DNA of 64,000 nucleotides, taken from the NCBI GenBank assembly GCA_037176885.1, contig JAWWNJ010000098.1, positions 310,001 to 374,000 of the forward strand, read 5' to 3'. How positions within the stretch are numbered: the stretch's first letter is position 1; every line of letters starts with the position of its first letter. A program made the position numbers and the translations under genes. Source of the DNA: Favolaschia claudopus. Taxonomy: Eukaryota; Basidiomycota; Agaricomycetes; Agaricales; Mycenaceae. The notes beneath the pieces are model-generated. The model saw only the letters and a program-made list of their open reading frames with translations, ran no database searches and was not told the origin of the DNA. This document shows, one piece after another, positions 1 to 11,194 of this stretch.

Positions 1-429
1 GTCGGTCGGCTTCTCTGCCAGCCTGTCGCAGCTACCAGGATATCAATCAGACCAACAAAATCAAAGCCAACTGAGCAAATAGATAACACCCTCTTCACCC
101 GGCTCGAGTCCATGCAGACCTGAAGGGTGTTGACTTCAGGACATGTCCTGCTCGTAGTCCTTTGGTGTGACCTATTGAGTTTGTTCTCCTCAGAATCTCC
201 TGGCTTCGCTCGTTCTACCACTTACCAGGCTGCCCAAGCGGGATGTCCGAGATGGCCGATGGTTCACTTCAGCTCACCTAAATCAGTGAATTACGGATGT
301 GGCCACCACAACCCACTAAGCAATGATGCTTATCGTTAGGACAACTTTGATAGAGGTTGAAAATTTCAATTAGACGACTAAAAAGGCAAATCCTAGTGAT
401 CGCTCAGTCGGAAACTCCATTCCTCACCT
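1..429. other. No recognisable gene
   Basis: Short random-looking ORFs only; I see no domain, splice pattern or repeat border here. Confidence 0.5.
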
Positions 430-431
430 TA

Positions 432-618
432 CAGCCGATCCGGAAAGTAATGAGAAAGTCAACTTTTTTTTGACGCTTCTCAAAAAGGAAATCCCCTGTT
501 ATTTGAGAGGGGAGTCGAAGGGAAGCCAAATTTGGACATGACGAACGTTGAGGGGTGATTTCCTTTCCGGGAACGGCGGAAAATTTTTTGACATTCTCAT
601 TACTTTCCGGATCGGCTG
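432..618. mobile_element. TA-flanked MITE (187 bp)
   Basis: The two ends are inverted copies beginning CAGCCGATCCGGAAAGTAAT, continuing imperfectly for about 70 bp. TA dinucleotides flank both ends (430-431 and 619-620). This is the pattern of Tc1/mariner/pogo-type miniature elements. No coding capacity. The TIR resembles in layout that of the element at 9103-10045 (CAGC.ATTCC.GAAA.TAATG), so the two may be distant relatives. Confidence 0.85.
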
Positions 619-620
619 TA

Positions 621-1425
621 AATCCATATTATACCCGGGTACAACTTGGATATGACTTCTAGTGGTGCTAGAACCTCTCATCTGAAAAATTTGAGGCCGT
701 AGGTAACCTGAAAAACTCAAACTCGCCTTTCGATGATACGCTAAGTACCCCGTGAGAACTAACCAAACGTCAATGATGGGTGTCAATTACTAACTAATTT
801 CCGAACTAAGTCTTAGTTAAGCGAGGCCCTGAGCCTCAGAATCCCTCAGAATTTTGGGCCCAGAACATTCCCACACAATTTCGTCCCTAAATTACGTAAG
901 AATGGCGGCCTCTTGCGCATCATTTTACTTCAGTCTGCACGGTCGTCGGTTGGCACAATGATGATGATGATGAGATCCATTAACGTGCTTCAGCCGCTGC
1001 AAGCGGCTATGGTACACGATACTTTACTACTATACTACTTTCCAACTACCTCTGAACGTATTATATAGTCCTGGAAGATGTCAGCAAGAGACTCCCCTTC
1101 CATGGCCTCTGCGATGGGCTATGATAGAGCATCGTCTGCTCTGAACAGCAGACGAGAGAAGAGAGTAAGTGGCCCCACGATAGAGGCCATGACATTCGCG
1201 ATGAGCCCCCTGTGCAGCCACGGGCACATGAGGCTGGTGATGAGCAGGCTTGCGCGGGAATGTAAGCCCACACACGGACCTTCCTAATTGGGAACCCTCG
1301 GCCATCAAGGCCATCATTTGCCACACAACTCTTGTTTGGTTTTGATTCGGCTCTTGTTTCTCTCCACCACCACCGTTTACACCAGCGCATGTGAAACTGG
1401 ATCACTTGTTTTTAGTGCTTTCAGG
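621..1425. other. Anonymous sequence with a short ATG-triplet run
   Basis: No gene recognised. A small ATG trinucleotide run lies near 958-972. Overlapping ORFs on both strands around 1060-1480 have no recognisable domain. Confidence 0.4.
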
Positions 1426-1429
1426 CAGT

Positions 1430-2080
1430 GTTGGCAGGGTCAAGTCAATGGAGTCAAAGGGTGGTCAACAAACATTGACTGACCCGGTCAATGACCCAGT
1501 AGGGATCGGCACCGTAACCGTACAATACGGCAATACGGCCCGTACTGTACGGTACCCGTAACCGTCCCGTACAGGGCCATTTTCGCCTCCCGTAAAATAC
1601 GGTACGGTACGGACACATACTGATCTCAATATCCTGGGCTCTGTGAGTGATACCAGCGGTGAAGTTGGAGTGGAAATGGTAAAATACCTCACTATTCATC
1701 GATTTACACCCCCCTCACCTCGTCACAGAGTCGTACTCGTCGTCGGAAGAACCGTATTACGGTTGCATACGGGTGTTGGTCGCCGTACCGTAGCCGTCCC
1801 GTATGGCCCCAAAATCGCGAAATTTTACGGCCGTATTCTTACGGCCCGTACCGTATACGGTACGGTGCCGATCCCTATGACCCAGTCAATGACTGGTTCG
1901 ACCCCCCCACGTAACGGCCTTTTTGACATCTCGGGGATCGGGTTTGGACCAACTCCGATTTCCTCCGAAACATCAATGCCGTCATGGACTGACTGCTCCT
2001 CCTGGCGCAGGGGAGGGGTCATTGACCGTTCGGCCAATGGATTGACAGATGGCTTGACCCCTTTGACTGACAGGTATACG
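1430..2080. repeat. Inverted arms rich in GTCAATGACC, host of a nested MITE
   Basis: Sequence on both sides of the MITE at 1500-1877 carries repeated GTCAATGAC/GTCAAAGGG words. The right arm (about 2005-2075) is roughly the reverse complement of the left arm (about 1435-1499). This suggests an older inverted-repeat element into which the MITE jumped. Outer borders and target duplication are not resolved. Confidence 0.4.
1500..1877. mobile_element. hAT-type MITE (378 bp)
   Basis: The termini are inverted repeats starting TAGGGATCGGCACCGTA. The element is flanked by the 8-bp direct duplication TGACCCAG (1492-1499 and 1878-1885). The 8-bp duplication and the TAG start are typical of the hAT superfamily. 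The interior is rich in CGTACCGTA-type words, which form subterminal repeats on both strands. An ORF crossing the element is accidental. Confidence 0.9.
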
Positions 2081-2085
2081 AGATC

Positions 2086-4600
2086 ACTTTGCTTGCCTTT
2101 TATAGTAATTCGCATCAAACTCGGCCAAACCATGCAAAAACGACGTATTCTGAGAGGCCAAACTATGTGGGTGGCCTCTACAACTAAGAGTACAATGTTC
2201 TATGTAGAAAACTTGGCGACTTTCCGTCTGTTTTTGGCTCAATATGTCATCATGTAAAAATTAAACTGTTTCACTTATGTGGTACATATTAGCTGAAACT
2301 GTGTCGAAAAAGTGCACAATAGAGACGGATTTGCGCCTCTGAGTATTTCGCCCCACCTGAACTATGCCTTCAATCTGTTCTGTTAGCGAAAAGGTGAGGT
2401 TTGATGGGGATTTTCTAAAAAGACGAGCAAAGTGCTCTCGCCGCCACTGTATACCGGGTCAGTGCCAACACTGCTTTCAGGGCTGTAGTAAACATTTCTA
2501 TCCTCCAAAGGCCACAGAAACAGAAGAAAAAGGTCCTTCAGTCGATTTGAGACATCAGTGATTGCATCATTGATGGGACCTGATTGGTGGTGTTTAGGCC
2601 GAGCGCACCATAGTTGCGTCAATATCAACAATTTGCTGTGAGACGCACCGTTACGCACGAGCAAAAAGAACGAGACGACGTCTAAGATAGACGTCACCCC
2701 GATGCGGCACCCTTATATAAGCATCACGTTTGCACAGTCACCCGCCAAATCTCGAAGGGTGAAAAAAAAAAGTTGCGATTTTCGCTCTGTGGACGCTGGA
2801 GAAAATATTTGAAACTTTTTAAAGTTCATTTCCTAACATGCTGCTACTGAGAACCCTTGCAATATTGGTAAGAATTGCTCAAAAGAGGAGTCTCTTTGCT
2901 ATCAATGGACCTGAACTTGAGCCTTGAGGGATATGACCGAGCCTCAGGGCCTGTCAACGATAGAATTTTATTATATAATCTTTGTGGCTGTGCTCAATTA
3001 CGGCAATTTACTTGACTTTCCTCATTGCACCTTCCCTCAGGCATATATACACCTACATAAATTCTGGATGAGACGCTTATCTAGATGCATATCTATCTTG
3101 CTGGGCAAAAAAATCCGTGTAATATGCTTCTACTGTGCCTTCGCATTGACCTCTTGCTGCGTTCTGTGACCCCTGTGATACAATAGTCACGTACTTGTTC
3201 AACCACTTGCCGCGGTACCCCGGCGAGATTCAAGCGAATTCAAGCGCCAAATATCATACCATATGCGTATTGAAGCGTCCCCGATACTAATTTCCGCCGC
3301 AGACACACGAGAAAGGGCAGGAGAATGATTACATAATAACGTTTTATCGTTGACACGCTGCAGTGACCTTAAAAATGGACTATGCGGGACACGGATTTCG
3401 TGTCTCGAATATTATTCAGCAGTATGCCTCTCGATTTCTCTCAAGCATAGCTTGAATGCGGCACCTGCCTATGATGAGCAAACGCACTGGTTACTTAGTG
3501 TTGACCATCACCGACCAACATTAGTACCAGTCTTTGCGCTGGTTTCTACTGAATCGCACCTGATCAGAAGGTTCCCACGACTGATCCTTTGTTGCAAAAC
3601 ACTCCGATTAGGTAGCAAAGTAAATCACGGTAGCAAAGCTCCATCCGCTCAAAACTCACTTCTTCGCCGCCATTTGAGATATCACTGATGCAATCAATCA
3701 ATCACTCACGTGTGCTTACGACCCCGGCCCAATTTGGGCTACTGTAACGGTCGCATGATCATACCCGGTGACTAAGTGAGCAGCACCCAAGCAGCACCAT
3801 AAACCCACTGCCTCCTGCCCGGCATCGCCGAATGTGGGTCTTGCGAGATTTGTGCGAGCCAATCAAGTCGGATTTGATGTTATTCCGTCGGCACTTCACA
3901 CATGCTCCACCTCGGCGGAAAGAACACCCGATGGTGCAACCTGTTAGACAGTTCGCGTCACCACTTCCCAACTACCGCTTTTGGTGGTGATTGACGGCAA
4001 CATTAAAAACCTTTCTCGGGCCGGGCGAATACCCTGATTTTCTCAAAAAGTGTGCCAAACGACTTGTATTGATTGTAGCCATCTGGGTTATAAAGGGTTA
4101 AAGCCTAGGATCAATTTTCAATTTTCAAATTCCGACCCGAGAAAAGTGACCGATTGCACAGCCACACAGCGATAGCCGGCCTCCAGGGCATCGCCTAGGG
4201 TAAATTCAGTGACGTTTTTACGCACAATGCATCTTTGGAGGGTATTCGAGTGCCCAGAACCGCGGAAAAGGTGAAAAAATCGAGGTAAAAGTGAAGTGTC
4301 AGGCGGGAAAAGTGACCGATTACGTAAGAAAAACAGGTTATAGTGTCATTCGCATTCTTTTCAAGGGTTTCGTGGCTAAAATTCTGGTCCCAAGGTCTAC
4401 TTCTCTTCGGATAACTCCCGGCAGCAGTTGCAAGGAAGTGATGACGCGAACTGTAACCTGTTGTACATACCTTACCTATGCATTATGTAAGTACATACCG
4501 CAGACTGTTAATCAATCAAAGGCTTCCATCTGCGTTACGTTATGTAATACATTTTAAAAAGGATTTACGTACTCAGACTCGTGTGCGTTCCCCACCGTCC
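2086..4600. other. Anonymous region, no gene recognised
   Basis: Several ORFs of 65-112 codons occur (for example 2924-3169 and 3350-3688) without recognisable domains. The only clear structure is the dispersed repeat at 2683-2885. A short phrase GAAAAGTGACCGATT occurs twice, near 4141 and 4308. Confidence 0.4.
2683..2885 (+). repeat. Truncated copy of the 7642-8710 element
   Basis: About 200 bp match the left end of the TA-flanked element at 7642-8710, starting at the same TAAGATAGACGTCACCCC border. The match includes a TATA-like CTTATATAAGCA about 30 bp inside and the phrase CGCTCTGTGGACGC. The matching right TIR was not found downstream, so this copy is a left-end fragment. Confidence 0.8.
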
Positions 4601-4609
4601 CCCACTTTC

Positions 4610-5439
4610 ATGAATTTCATCGCCGACTACGGTCCAGAGCTGAGGCGTCTTCGCGAAAGCGACTACCCCGCCTTCCTTCGCGAATTGAAGGAAAAAGATA
4701 TTGGGGCGTATCTCGACGTCTTGCACGAGGATTATGAGGCCACGGAGGCTTCTCAGCGGAAGAAAGACATGGAGAGGAAGAAGGGGAGGAAGAAATCAAG
4801 AAAAACCTGCCCTCTTGTGGTACCAATGAAGATAGACTCCACAGGCACAGAAATTTCCGTTCAGGGCCTGCGTCTGCCAGCTAACACACAGTTTCAGCTA
4901 CTGGGATCGACTCGCATAGTTCAACCTCTAAGTCTCCTTCGGCTTCTTCTGCTTCACCAGCCGTCACTGTCCAGCTCAAGCGCACCTGCTCCCGTTGCAA
5001 CAGCACCACCAGTGCCCGCTATCATGCCAGCTCAATCGTCTCCGGTGCGCTCCGCTGTGGCGCGTGTTATTCATTCGAGCTCCGTCAGCGTCGGCCACGC
5101 CCAGTTGGGCTCGAGCTCTGGCGGAAAACGCGAGTCTCAGTGATCGCTGCCAGTTCGAGCTGTAGCTCTGCCGCCAGCGAATGCACTATCTGCTTGTCCC
5201 CACTCAACGGCAAACGCTACCACAACATGCTTGACCCGCTCAGTGGCTGGGTTTGCCGCGCCTGCTACGAGTATCACCGGAAGCATAGTAAACAGCGTTC
5301 GAAGGAGCTCATTGAGCGAGCGAGAGCAATGCGGGATGAGGATGGTATAGATAAGATGCAGGAGCATGAGAGGGATATCACTATCTGTAGCGGCGTCAGG
5401 TGGAGCTCGCGCTTGCGGGCTGAGAGCTCCCATGCGTGA
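4610..5439 (+). pseudogene. Tandem GATA-like zinc-finger protein (frame-broken or spliced)
   Basis: The reading frame starting at 4610 (MNFIADYGPELRRL) encodes an acidic/basic helical region ending in a lysine-rich patch near 4800. A different frame from about 4905 to 5439 gives a Ser-rich linker followed by two consecutive CxxC...CxxC modules. The first is near 4987-5085 (CSRC ... CGAC). The second is near 5182-5265 (CTIC ... CRACYEYHRKH). Spacing of about 18-25 residues between cysteine pairs and the basic tail resemble GATA-type DNA-binding fingers, so a transcription-factor-like role is inferred. No consensus intron links the two frames in phase, so the gene is either frameshifted or spliced in a way I cannot see. 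Stop codon at 5437-5439. Confidence 0.5.
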
Positions 5440-5754
5440 GTGGCGGAGGACAGTAATACTTAGGACTTCCATATGCTGTATCGTACAGTGTGACTCTCTC
5501 GGTAACCCAGACTGAAAACAAACCCTTGAAGGATTGAAAGAAGGCCCTATACCCTCCTTCCTCCCGGCGTTCATCCAGTTATTCTCGCGGAATCCTGTCG
5601 TACGGTGTTTCCCAGCAAATCTCGCACTTTGCTCTCGCGAGAACACCCGCTGCTCCCTCCCTTATCTTCACGCGTCACTAGATTTTGTGACTATTATACT
5701 CAACGAACCCTTTGCCCGTCTCCCATCGCTCCGCTCAAATGCAAGATGATCTTT

Positions 5755-6109
5755 CTCAATCCTCCCCGTTGCTCAATCCTCCCGAGACGGAAAACTCACG
5801 CACACCGCGACCACTCTCGCTCTCAACCGCATCTTCTCAGAATCCCCCACTTCAGAACCCGGTGAGGTACCTTCTTCACCCGCTTCCTCCGAAAGCGCAA
5901 TGGAATCCTTCAAGGCTCCGTACATCGACATGTGCGAGCAATGGACTCGGGACCAGGAAGCGGCAAAGAAGCGAGGAGCGAGGAGGGTGCGAGCGCGCGG
6001 AGAAGAGGCGAGCACTGATAGAGGAGAGAAAAATCAGTCTAACAGCGAGGACTACGCCAGCGACACTGACGAAAGACGCCCGTCAAAGCGCCGGGTTAGC
6101 GCTTTGTAG
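5755..6109 (+). CDS. Hypothetical charged protein (C-terminal part)
   Basis: An open frame runs from about 5755, with an internal ATG at 5900 (MESFKAPYIDMCEQWTRDQE), to a stop at 6107-6109. It starts with a Ser/Pro/Glu-rich stretch, continues into an Arg/Lys/Glu-rich, probably coiled segment, and ends with a basic nuclear-localisation-like tail (RRPSKRRVSAL). No family recognised. It lies just downstream of the zinc-finger frame on the same strand and might be its 3' exon. The LINE fragment on the opposite strand begins immediately after it. Confidence 0.3.
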
Positions 6110-6111
6110 AT

Positions 6112-6840
6112 GTCAACTCATTCTAGCTCCTGCAGAAATCTTGCCCAGACTTCGCGCTTAGCTTCGGCGATCGCCCGAGAGAAGTCCCGTCAAGCCTCTA
6201 GCCACAAAGTCCACGCTGACTTGAGACGAGTGCGCTGGTACGTGCGACGACGGTTGCGCATACAGGAGCGGAGATGCGTAAGCCCAGATTTCCACCACCG
6301 CTTAGCCATCTAAGACGGTGAGTGAAAAGGCGCCGAAGTCTCTAGCGCTGTCAGGTGGATCCTGTTAAGGAGAGAGAGATGCTGCTTAATCGAGTTCATC
6401 GAGGGTCGAGATCACAAGGACCGGAAGCAGATCGTGTTCATGTCGCAAGGTGCCAAGGAACAGATCCATGTCCATCTTGTCAGCGTTGAGCCTGGTGGGC
6501 TTGAATCTAGCAGCTTCGAAGTCCAGAGAATAGATGATGGGGAGGTGATCGCTACTCGACAGTGGTGCTGACTGACATATAAAGGGAGGCCGAGCAGAAG
6601 CCAAGGTCGATAACATTGCCAGAGGAGTGCGTGGGAACGTCTGGAGGCGTTACAAGAACGAAGCCAAAAGACAAGAGCAAGTCATGCAGTTTGATGTCAA
6701 CCTCACACATTGGAGTCTTGGTGAGGAGGTCCCACTAAGGGTGATGCGAGTTGGAGTCGAGGCCCAGGAGGACGCGGCTTCCACGGCGGAACTTGCTCAG
6801 AGCATCGCGAGGATATACCAAACTAGTACAGCACATACAT
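6112..6840 (-). pseudogene. Non-LTR retrotransposon (LINE) ORF2 fragment, endonuclease region
   Basis: Read on the minus strand, the segment shows pieces of an APE-type LINE endonuclease. There is LGLDSNSHHP followed by an in-frame stop and WD, then TPPDVPTHSSGNVIDLGF, then a frameshift, then the catalytic-type SSDHLPI motif. After that comes the basic linker that normally precedes reverse transcriptase (KRWWKSGLTHLRSC ... AEAKREVWARFLQELE), with another stop. The RT domain is absent, so this is a truncated, frame-broken remnant. The LINE ORF1-like sequence at 32.6-34.1 kb is on the other strand and far away. Confidence 0.75.
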
Positions 6841-7019
6841 TGACAAAGCAGTCACATTGAGGGCAAACCCGGCACATCAATGGGAATGTGCCTTGTTTTA
6901 TAAACAGTAATTCTTTCATGGCCATCATCCCATCATTCTGGCCATCCCGGCATCACCGAGCCGCTAACCAACTAACTTTAACCAACCCTAATCAAACCCT
7001 AACCAACTAACCTTATATA

Positions 7020-7368
7020 TAGTGTTGCCGCGGCTCGGCTCGGCTCTGGCTAGCCGATTGAGCCGAGCTATTTTAAGCTGAGCTGAGCCAGCCGTTGCCA
7101 GGGCAGCTCACTGCGACTCGGCTCAGGCTCAAGCCGGCTCGGAGCCGGCTCAGCCGCGGCTCAGGACGATTTCATTCAACACTTGTTGGCGCATGCAGAA
7201 GTTGTTCAAATGCTTCCAAATGCACATCTGGAGACCTCCACCTGCCTTCCACTTGAGACACCATGTCTGCGCTGTCAATTTCAGTGGTCTTGTCGACCAT
7301 GAGAAAATGGATTTAAAAATAAATTTAATGATATTTTAGCGAGCCACGTTCCCCGCGGTGCTGTTGAG
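7020..7368 (+). repeat. GGCTC-rich non-autonomous element, TAGTGTTGCC end
   Basis: Begins TAGTGTTGCCGCGGCTCGGC, is packed with GGCTC/GAGCC words to about 7160, then runs into an AT-rich tail (about 7310-7340). The reverse complement of 62936-63282 aligns along nearly its whole length, including the tail and the CCGCGG near the far end. The first ten bases match the TIR of the autonomous hAT at 24866. A matching right TIR and target duplication were not found, so both copies may be end-truncated. Confidence 0.65.
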
Positions 7369-7641
7369 AGTCAATACAACCCGGCTTCAAAATGCAAGGC
7401 AAGTAACAAATAGAATTTTTCATTAAATTGCAGGCTCTCCCCGACCGTGCCCTATAACACACGATCGGGCAGTCGGGCGGTCGCCCGAGCCCCTTCGATG
7501 AGGCAACGGTCGGGCCGATGGCCCGACGCCTCGCGATAACACACGATCGGGCTCGACCGGGCCCGATGACAAGAAAAAGAAATTTGCGACAATTACATTG
7601 GATTCCTGGGCTTGCACGCCATTATTTCGCATTATGGACTA

Positions 7642-8710
7642 AGATAGACGTCACCCCAATGCGGCACCCTTATATAAGCATTACGTTTGCACAGCCACCC
7701 GCCAAATCTCGAGGGATGAAAAATGAAAAGTTGCAATTTTCGCTCTGTGGACGCCGGAGAAGAAAAATTGAAACTTTGGAACTAATTTACTAACATGCTG
7801 ATACTGAAAACCCTTGCAATTTTGGCAGTAATTGTGCAAAACATCAGGCTCGTTGCTAGTTTCTAAGTGCCAAGACTTCAGGTTGAGCCTGATGACGCGC
7901 ACGCTGCCGCGCTGATCCCGTACCTGGTATATCTGATCGTTGTTCCTTTCACTGCCTCTTTCCATACGGTTCACTTTACTACATGACTCATTTGTGTTTT
8001 GCATGTGATTCTTGTATTTACCTTATAGCCTGTACCTTACATTTGATTATGAGACTTTTTCTGACTTTTCCGCCCTCCGTTCGCCCTCCGTTTCCCCTCC
8101 GCTTCGGTCCCCTCGTTTTTCTGTAGGCCCTCGTCGCTGCCTCACACCCAGCACCTGCTCTGGAGCTTTGCTTGAGCCCATTCGCACATTCAGATCCTTT
8201 CCGTGCCCCAGCGCGCGGTTGGTTCGTCACTGAGGAGCCTCAGGGTGTTCTATAAGCCGCATTGAGATACCAGTACCCATGTATCTGCTACTCTCCGCGC
8301 TGAATGTGCTCTCCTTCCGCCCATCCCCCAAAGTAGCGCACACAGTGATTCTCTTGGTTGTATTTGACGCGACGCGACGCGTCGGGAGTCACGGATATAT
8401 CACGTGTTATGCGTACGTAAGCTTACGTACTGTGCCAAATCTTGCTTGGTGTTTTGTGCAACATCGTCTCAAACGCGTGCTGAAAATGAGTTTGGAAGAA
8501 GATATTACCTTTTTTGGAAAGATGACCTTATAACTTTGTAATGGAGAGGAATTAGCCAAATCCCCGACACCAAATCGAAGGTATGCTTCCTAGCTACAGT
8601 TTGGTGTGCTTACAATTGTCAATGTCATTTTGCGGAACCAGTTATAACGAGTTTGTTCACGGCTTGATTTGGCTTAGGTAAGACGTGCCGGATCCGGGTG
8701 ACGTCTATCT
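7642..8710. mobile_element. TA-flanked element (1069 bp)
   Basis: Inverted termini start AGATAGACGTCACCC and continue imperfectly to about 26 bp. TA flanks are at 7640-7641 and 8711-8712. No transposase was recognised inside. The left 200 bp carry a TATA-like box and are repeated at 2683-2885. The middle (7900-8215) is shared with 18290-18575, suggesting either an older insertion or a family-internal segment. Confidence 0.8.
7900..8215 (+). repeat. Dispersed ~300-bp repeat, copy 1
   Basis: Matches the reverse complement of about 18285-18580 with only modest divergence. The match runs from the GCGCACGC.GCCGCGCTGATC region through ATCTGATCGTTGTT to the GATCCTTTCCGTGC end. Both copies carry short overlapping ORFs with a hydrophobic stretch, but no domain is recognised. 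It could be part of a solo LTR or of a larger non-autonomous element. Confidence 0.7.
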
Positions 8711-8813
8711 TACTTATTTGCTCCTTGTTCACCCAAAACGTAGTAAAAAAACATCGATTTATTTAACTACGACACAGGGACAAACGAGCTGCTACCACCA
8801 CCACACCCTGCGC

Positions 8814-10214
8814 TAGTGCCGGGTATGGAAAGCCAATGTATAATACAAGCCGTATTATACAGCGTATTATACTGTATGATTCATTCGATACCAGAGGGCC
8901 CTAGAAATCGAGGTATTAAATGTATGATTGTAGCGTCCACTTCAGTCAATGTCGGCCCTCCGGGAGGGGGATCTCAGCCTTTGTTTCCAGTCTGACATTG
9001 AGTGTACAACCCATCAGCTCCTTCTACCAATCAGTCCAGGTGTACCGGGACAGATGGTCTTCGGGGTTCGGAGGAGGTCCTTTCAATACTCAAAATACAT
9101 TACAGCAATTCCTGAAAATAATGGCAAACACCAATTTTTTTTCAAGCGTTTCCCGAAAAGGAAATTTGGGCTCCTCAGACTCCTTCTCGCGTTTCTGGCG
9201 ATATAACGAGATCCTGATTGCCTTTTGAATGGTGTAGACTGTTCTTCTCTTGTATTCAAGCAGTTTGGAAAGGTGCTTTGAAGTGCATTTGGTTGTATGA
9301 GTTACAATACATCGTGTACACACTACGAATGCCAATGCCGCACACTTTGCGACGCGCGGAGGGTAGAGATAGAACTGGAGACGTCTGATTGACGGAACAC
9401 AACCAAAACCCGGAGCCGCGGAGCTATTGCCGGGACTGTCAGGCAGCGACATGTTGTTGTTGTCGTGCCAGCCTTGGATGTGAGCCACCAATTTCAGTCT
9501 TGGTATTGAGAATCGCCGCCGATTGGAGGGCAAGACAACGGGGGAAAGCCGGCGCTGGGCCGTATGAAGCACAAGAATTTGTATAGAGTAGCTACTTCAT
9601 ATTGAGGGAGCCAGAGTATGAGCGACACGCACGACAGTCCAGTATCCAGCATCCATTCCCCGCGACGATGATGGCACCACACAAACCACACAACTTGACA
9701 AGTTCCGCTCTATCAGACAATGAGCTGGCTTTGAGCCTCCCGCCGGCGCACTCTATTCATCTTGCAAAGGCCACCGGACGCGGTATGTGGACCAAAAGAT
9801 GAAGTATCGCTGAGAATCAGATTTGGTCAGGGCTGGAGTCGCAGGGACTCCAAGCGAAGAAATTGGCGTCGAAGCGGCCCAGAACCGGTTATTCAGCGAA
9901 TGAGAAGCCTTAGGTGTCGACTGGAGAGTCACAGAGGCAGCTGAGACTGCAAAACGCAGCGAAAGGAAGAGACAGAGCCCAAATTTCCTTTTCGGGAAAC
10001 GCTCGAAAAAAAATTGGTGTTTGCCATGATTTTCAGGAATTGCTGTAAATACAGCAAGAAAATACATGTATATTATGTATTATACCCAAAAATTTTTCGC
10101 CTGCGGCGCCCGTATTATACGTAAAATACAGGCCTGTATTTCAATACCTGAAGGCCGCTGCGCGGCCGTGTATACGAGTAATACCGAGCCGAAATCTTAT
10201 CATACCCAGCCCTA
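8814..10214. mobile_element. hAT-type element with nested insertion (1401 bp)
   Basis: Ends are inverted: TAGTGCCGGGTATGGAAAG on the left and TAGGGCTGGGTATGATAAG on the right read inward. They are flanked by the perfect 8-bp duplication CCCTGCGC (8806-8813 and 10215-10222). Subtracting the nested TA element at 9103-10045 leaves about 458 bp, so this is a non-autonomous MITE. Its arms contain many GTATTATAC words in both orientations. Confidence 0.88.
9103..10045. mobile_element. TA-flanked element (943 bp) nested in a hAT MITE
   Basis: The arms are inverted and nearly identical for about 80 bp, starting CAGCAATTCCTGAAAAT and running through an oligo-T tract to GGAAATTTGGGCTC. TA is present at both outer borders (9101-9102 and 10046-10047). 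ORFs in the interior (9389-9802) show no recognisable transposase. It is younger than the element that contains it. Confidence 0.87.
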
Positions 10215-10455
10215 CCCTGCGCAGCCCACAGGCACACGGGAATCAAATTACCTGCAAAGCGAGCTCGATACAGTTATTCCCACTGATTTGGTTCGATTTC
10301 GGCTATCTTGAAAATTTCCCCGGCAGGCCTCGTGATACATAGGTGACGGCACTTAAAAGCAGTCTTGGCAACTGCCGTCGTTCGAATGATCGGTCGGAGT
10401 CTAGTTCTTCAATACTTACAACCCTGGCCCTGGACAACGACCGCCTTCTCCCTCA

Positions 10456-11190
10456 TGGCAGCCACCACCATAGAAAGCGCGAAACTGCTACTTGGGCCTA
10501 TGTATATACGTTGGGACTGTTGTGAGTCCTTTTTTCCGAAAAACAAAAAAAAAAAAGATCTCAGCCAATTGACATCCCGAACCAGCTCAGCGTATGTTTA
10601 TTCGGGGTTTGCGCCGGACAATGTACAACTTATTTCTCATCGCCGCGCAGGAAGCAGGATAACTTGACCATACAGTCAGTCCATGCGCTACCGCCATCGT
10701 CTTGTTCAAACTGAATGAAATTCTCCATCATTCTAGCCTCCTGGTAGTTGTTCCTCAGCATATTCTGCGCTGCGGTTTCGGTTTACTTCATATGGTTCTA
10801 CCTCGTCGATAACTACTTCAACCCATCGTTCTTGGCTTCCGCACCATGGCCACTTACGGCGGTTCCCCTGCTGTCGGGGTTGTAAGCAAGCCGCCTCTTC
10901 CGTCGAGCTCTCTCAGTACCATCGTAATATTCAGATCGGCCTGTCCCGTTCAGATATTCATGGCTTATCGAGTCCTCCGTCTGTCCAAGTCTCGGCTCGT
11001 TTTCGGCCTGATGGTGTTCCTTACAATGGCCAACGTACGTGCTCCTTCATCCTTATCATCTCAAACATAAGTTTGTAGGGAGGAATTGCATTTGCAACGA
11101 GCGTACTCGCTTTCGGATTGACGTACCAAAACCATCACTTCCTTCTTTTCGAGCAGGGAACTCACAGATCGTGTATCGTGACAAATCAAC
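10456..11190 (+). pseudogene. DUF6534-family membrane protein, 3'-truncated
   Basis: Exon-like pieces follow the order of this agaricomycete multi-pass membrane family. There is a start MAATTIESAKLLLGPMYI (10456), then a segment with the family-like phrase GVCAGQCTTYFSSPRR (about 10590-10650). Next is a hydrophobic segment with VDNYFNPSFLASAPWPL (about 10770-10850), then VQIFMAYRVLRLSKSR (about 10950-11030). A GTACGT...TTGTAG intron follows, then GGIAFATSVLAFGL (11081 on). The C-terminal DUF6534 block present in the gene at 55765 is missing, and sequence after about 11190 is unrelated. An oligo-A run with frame disruption near 10540 also argues for decay. The family's function is unknown. Confidence 0.65.
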
Positions 11191-11194
11191 ATTT

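Noticed and set aside
1643..2257. 204-codon ORF on the plus strand
   Set aside because: It runs through a hAT-type MITE and its flanks. The composition follows the CGTACCGTA repeats and no domain is visible.
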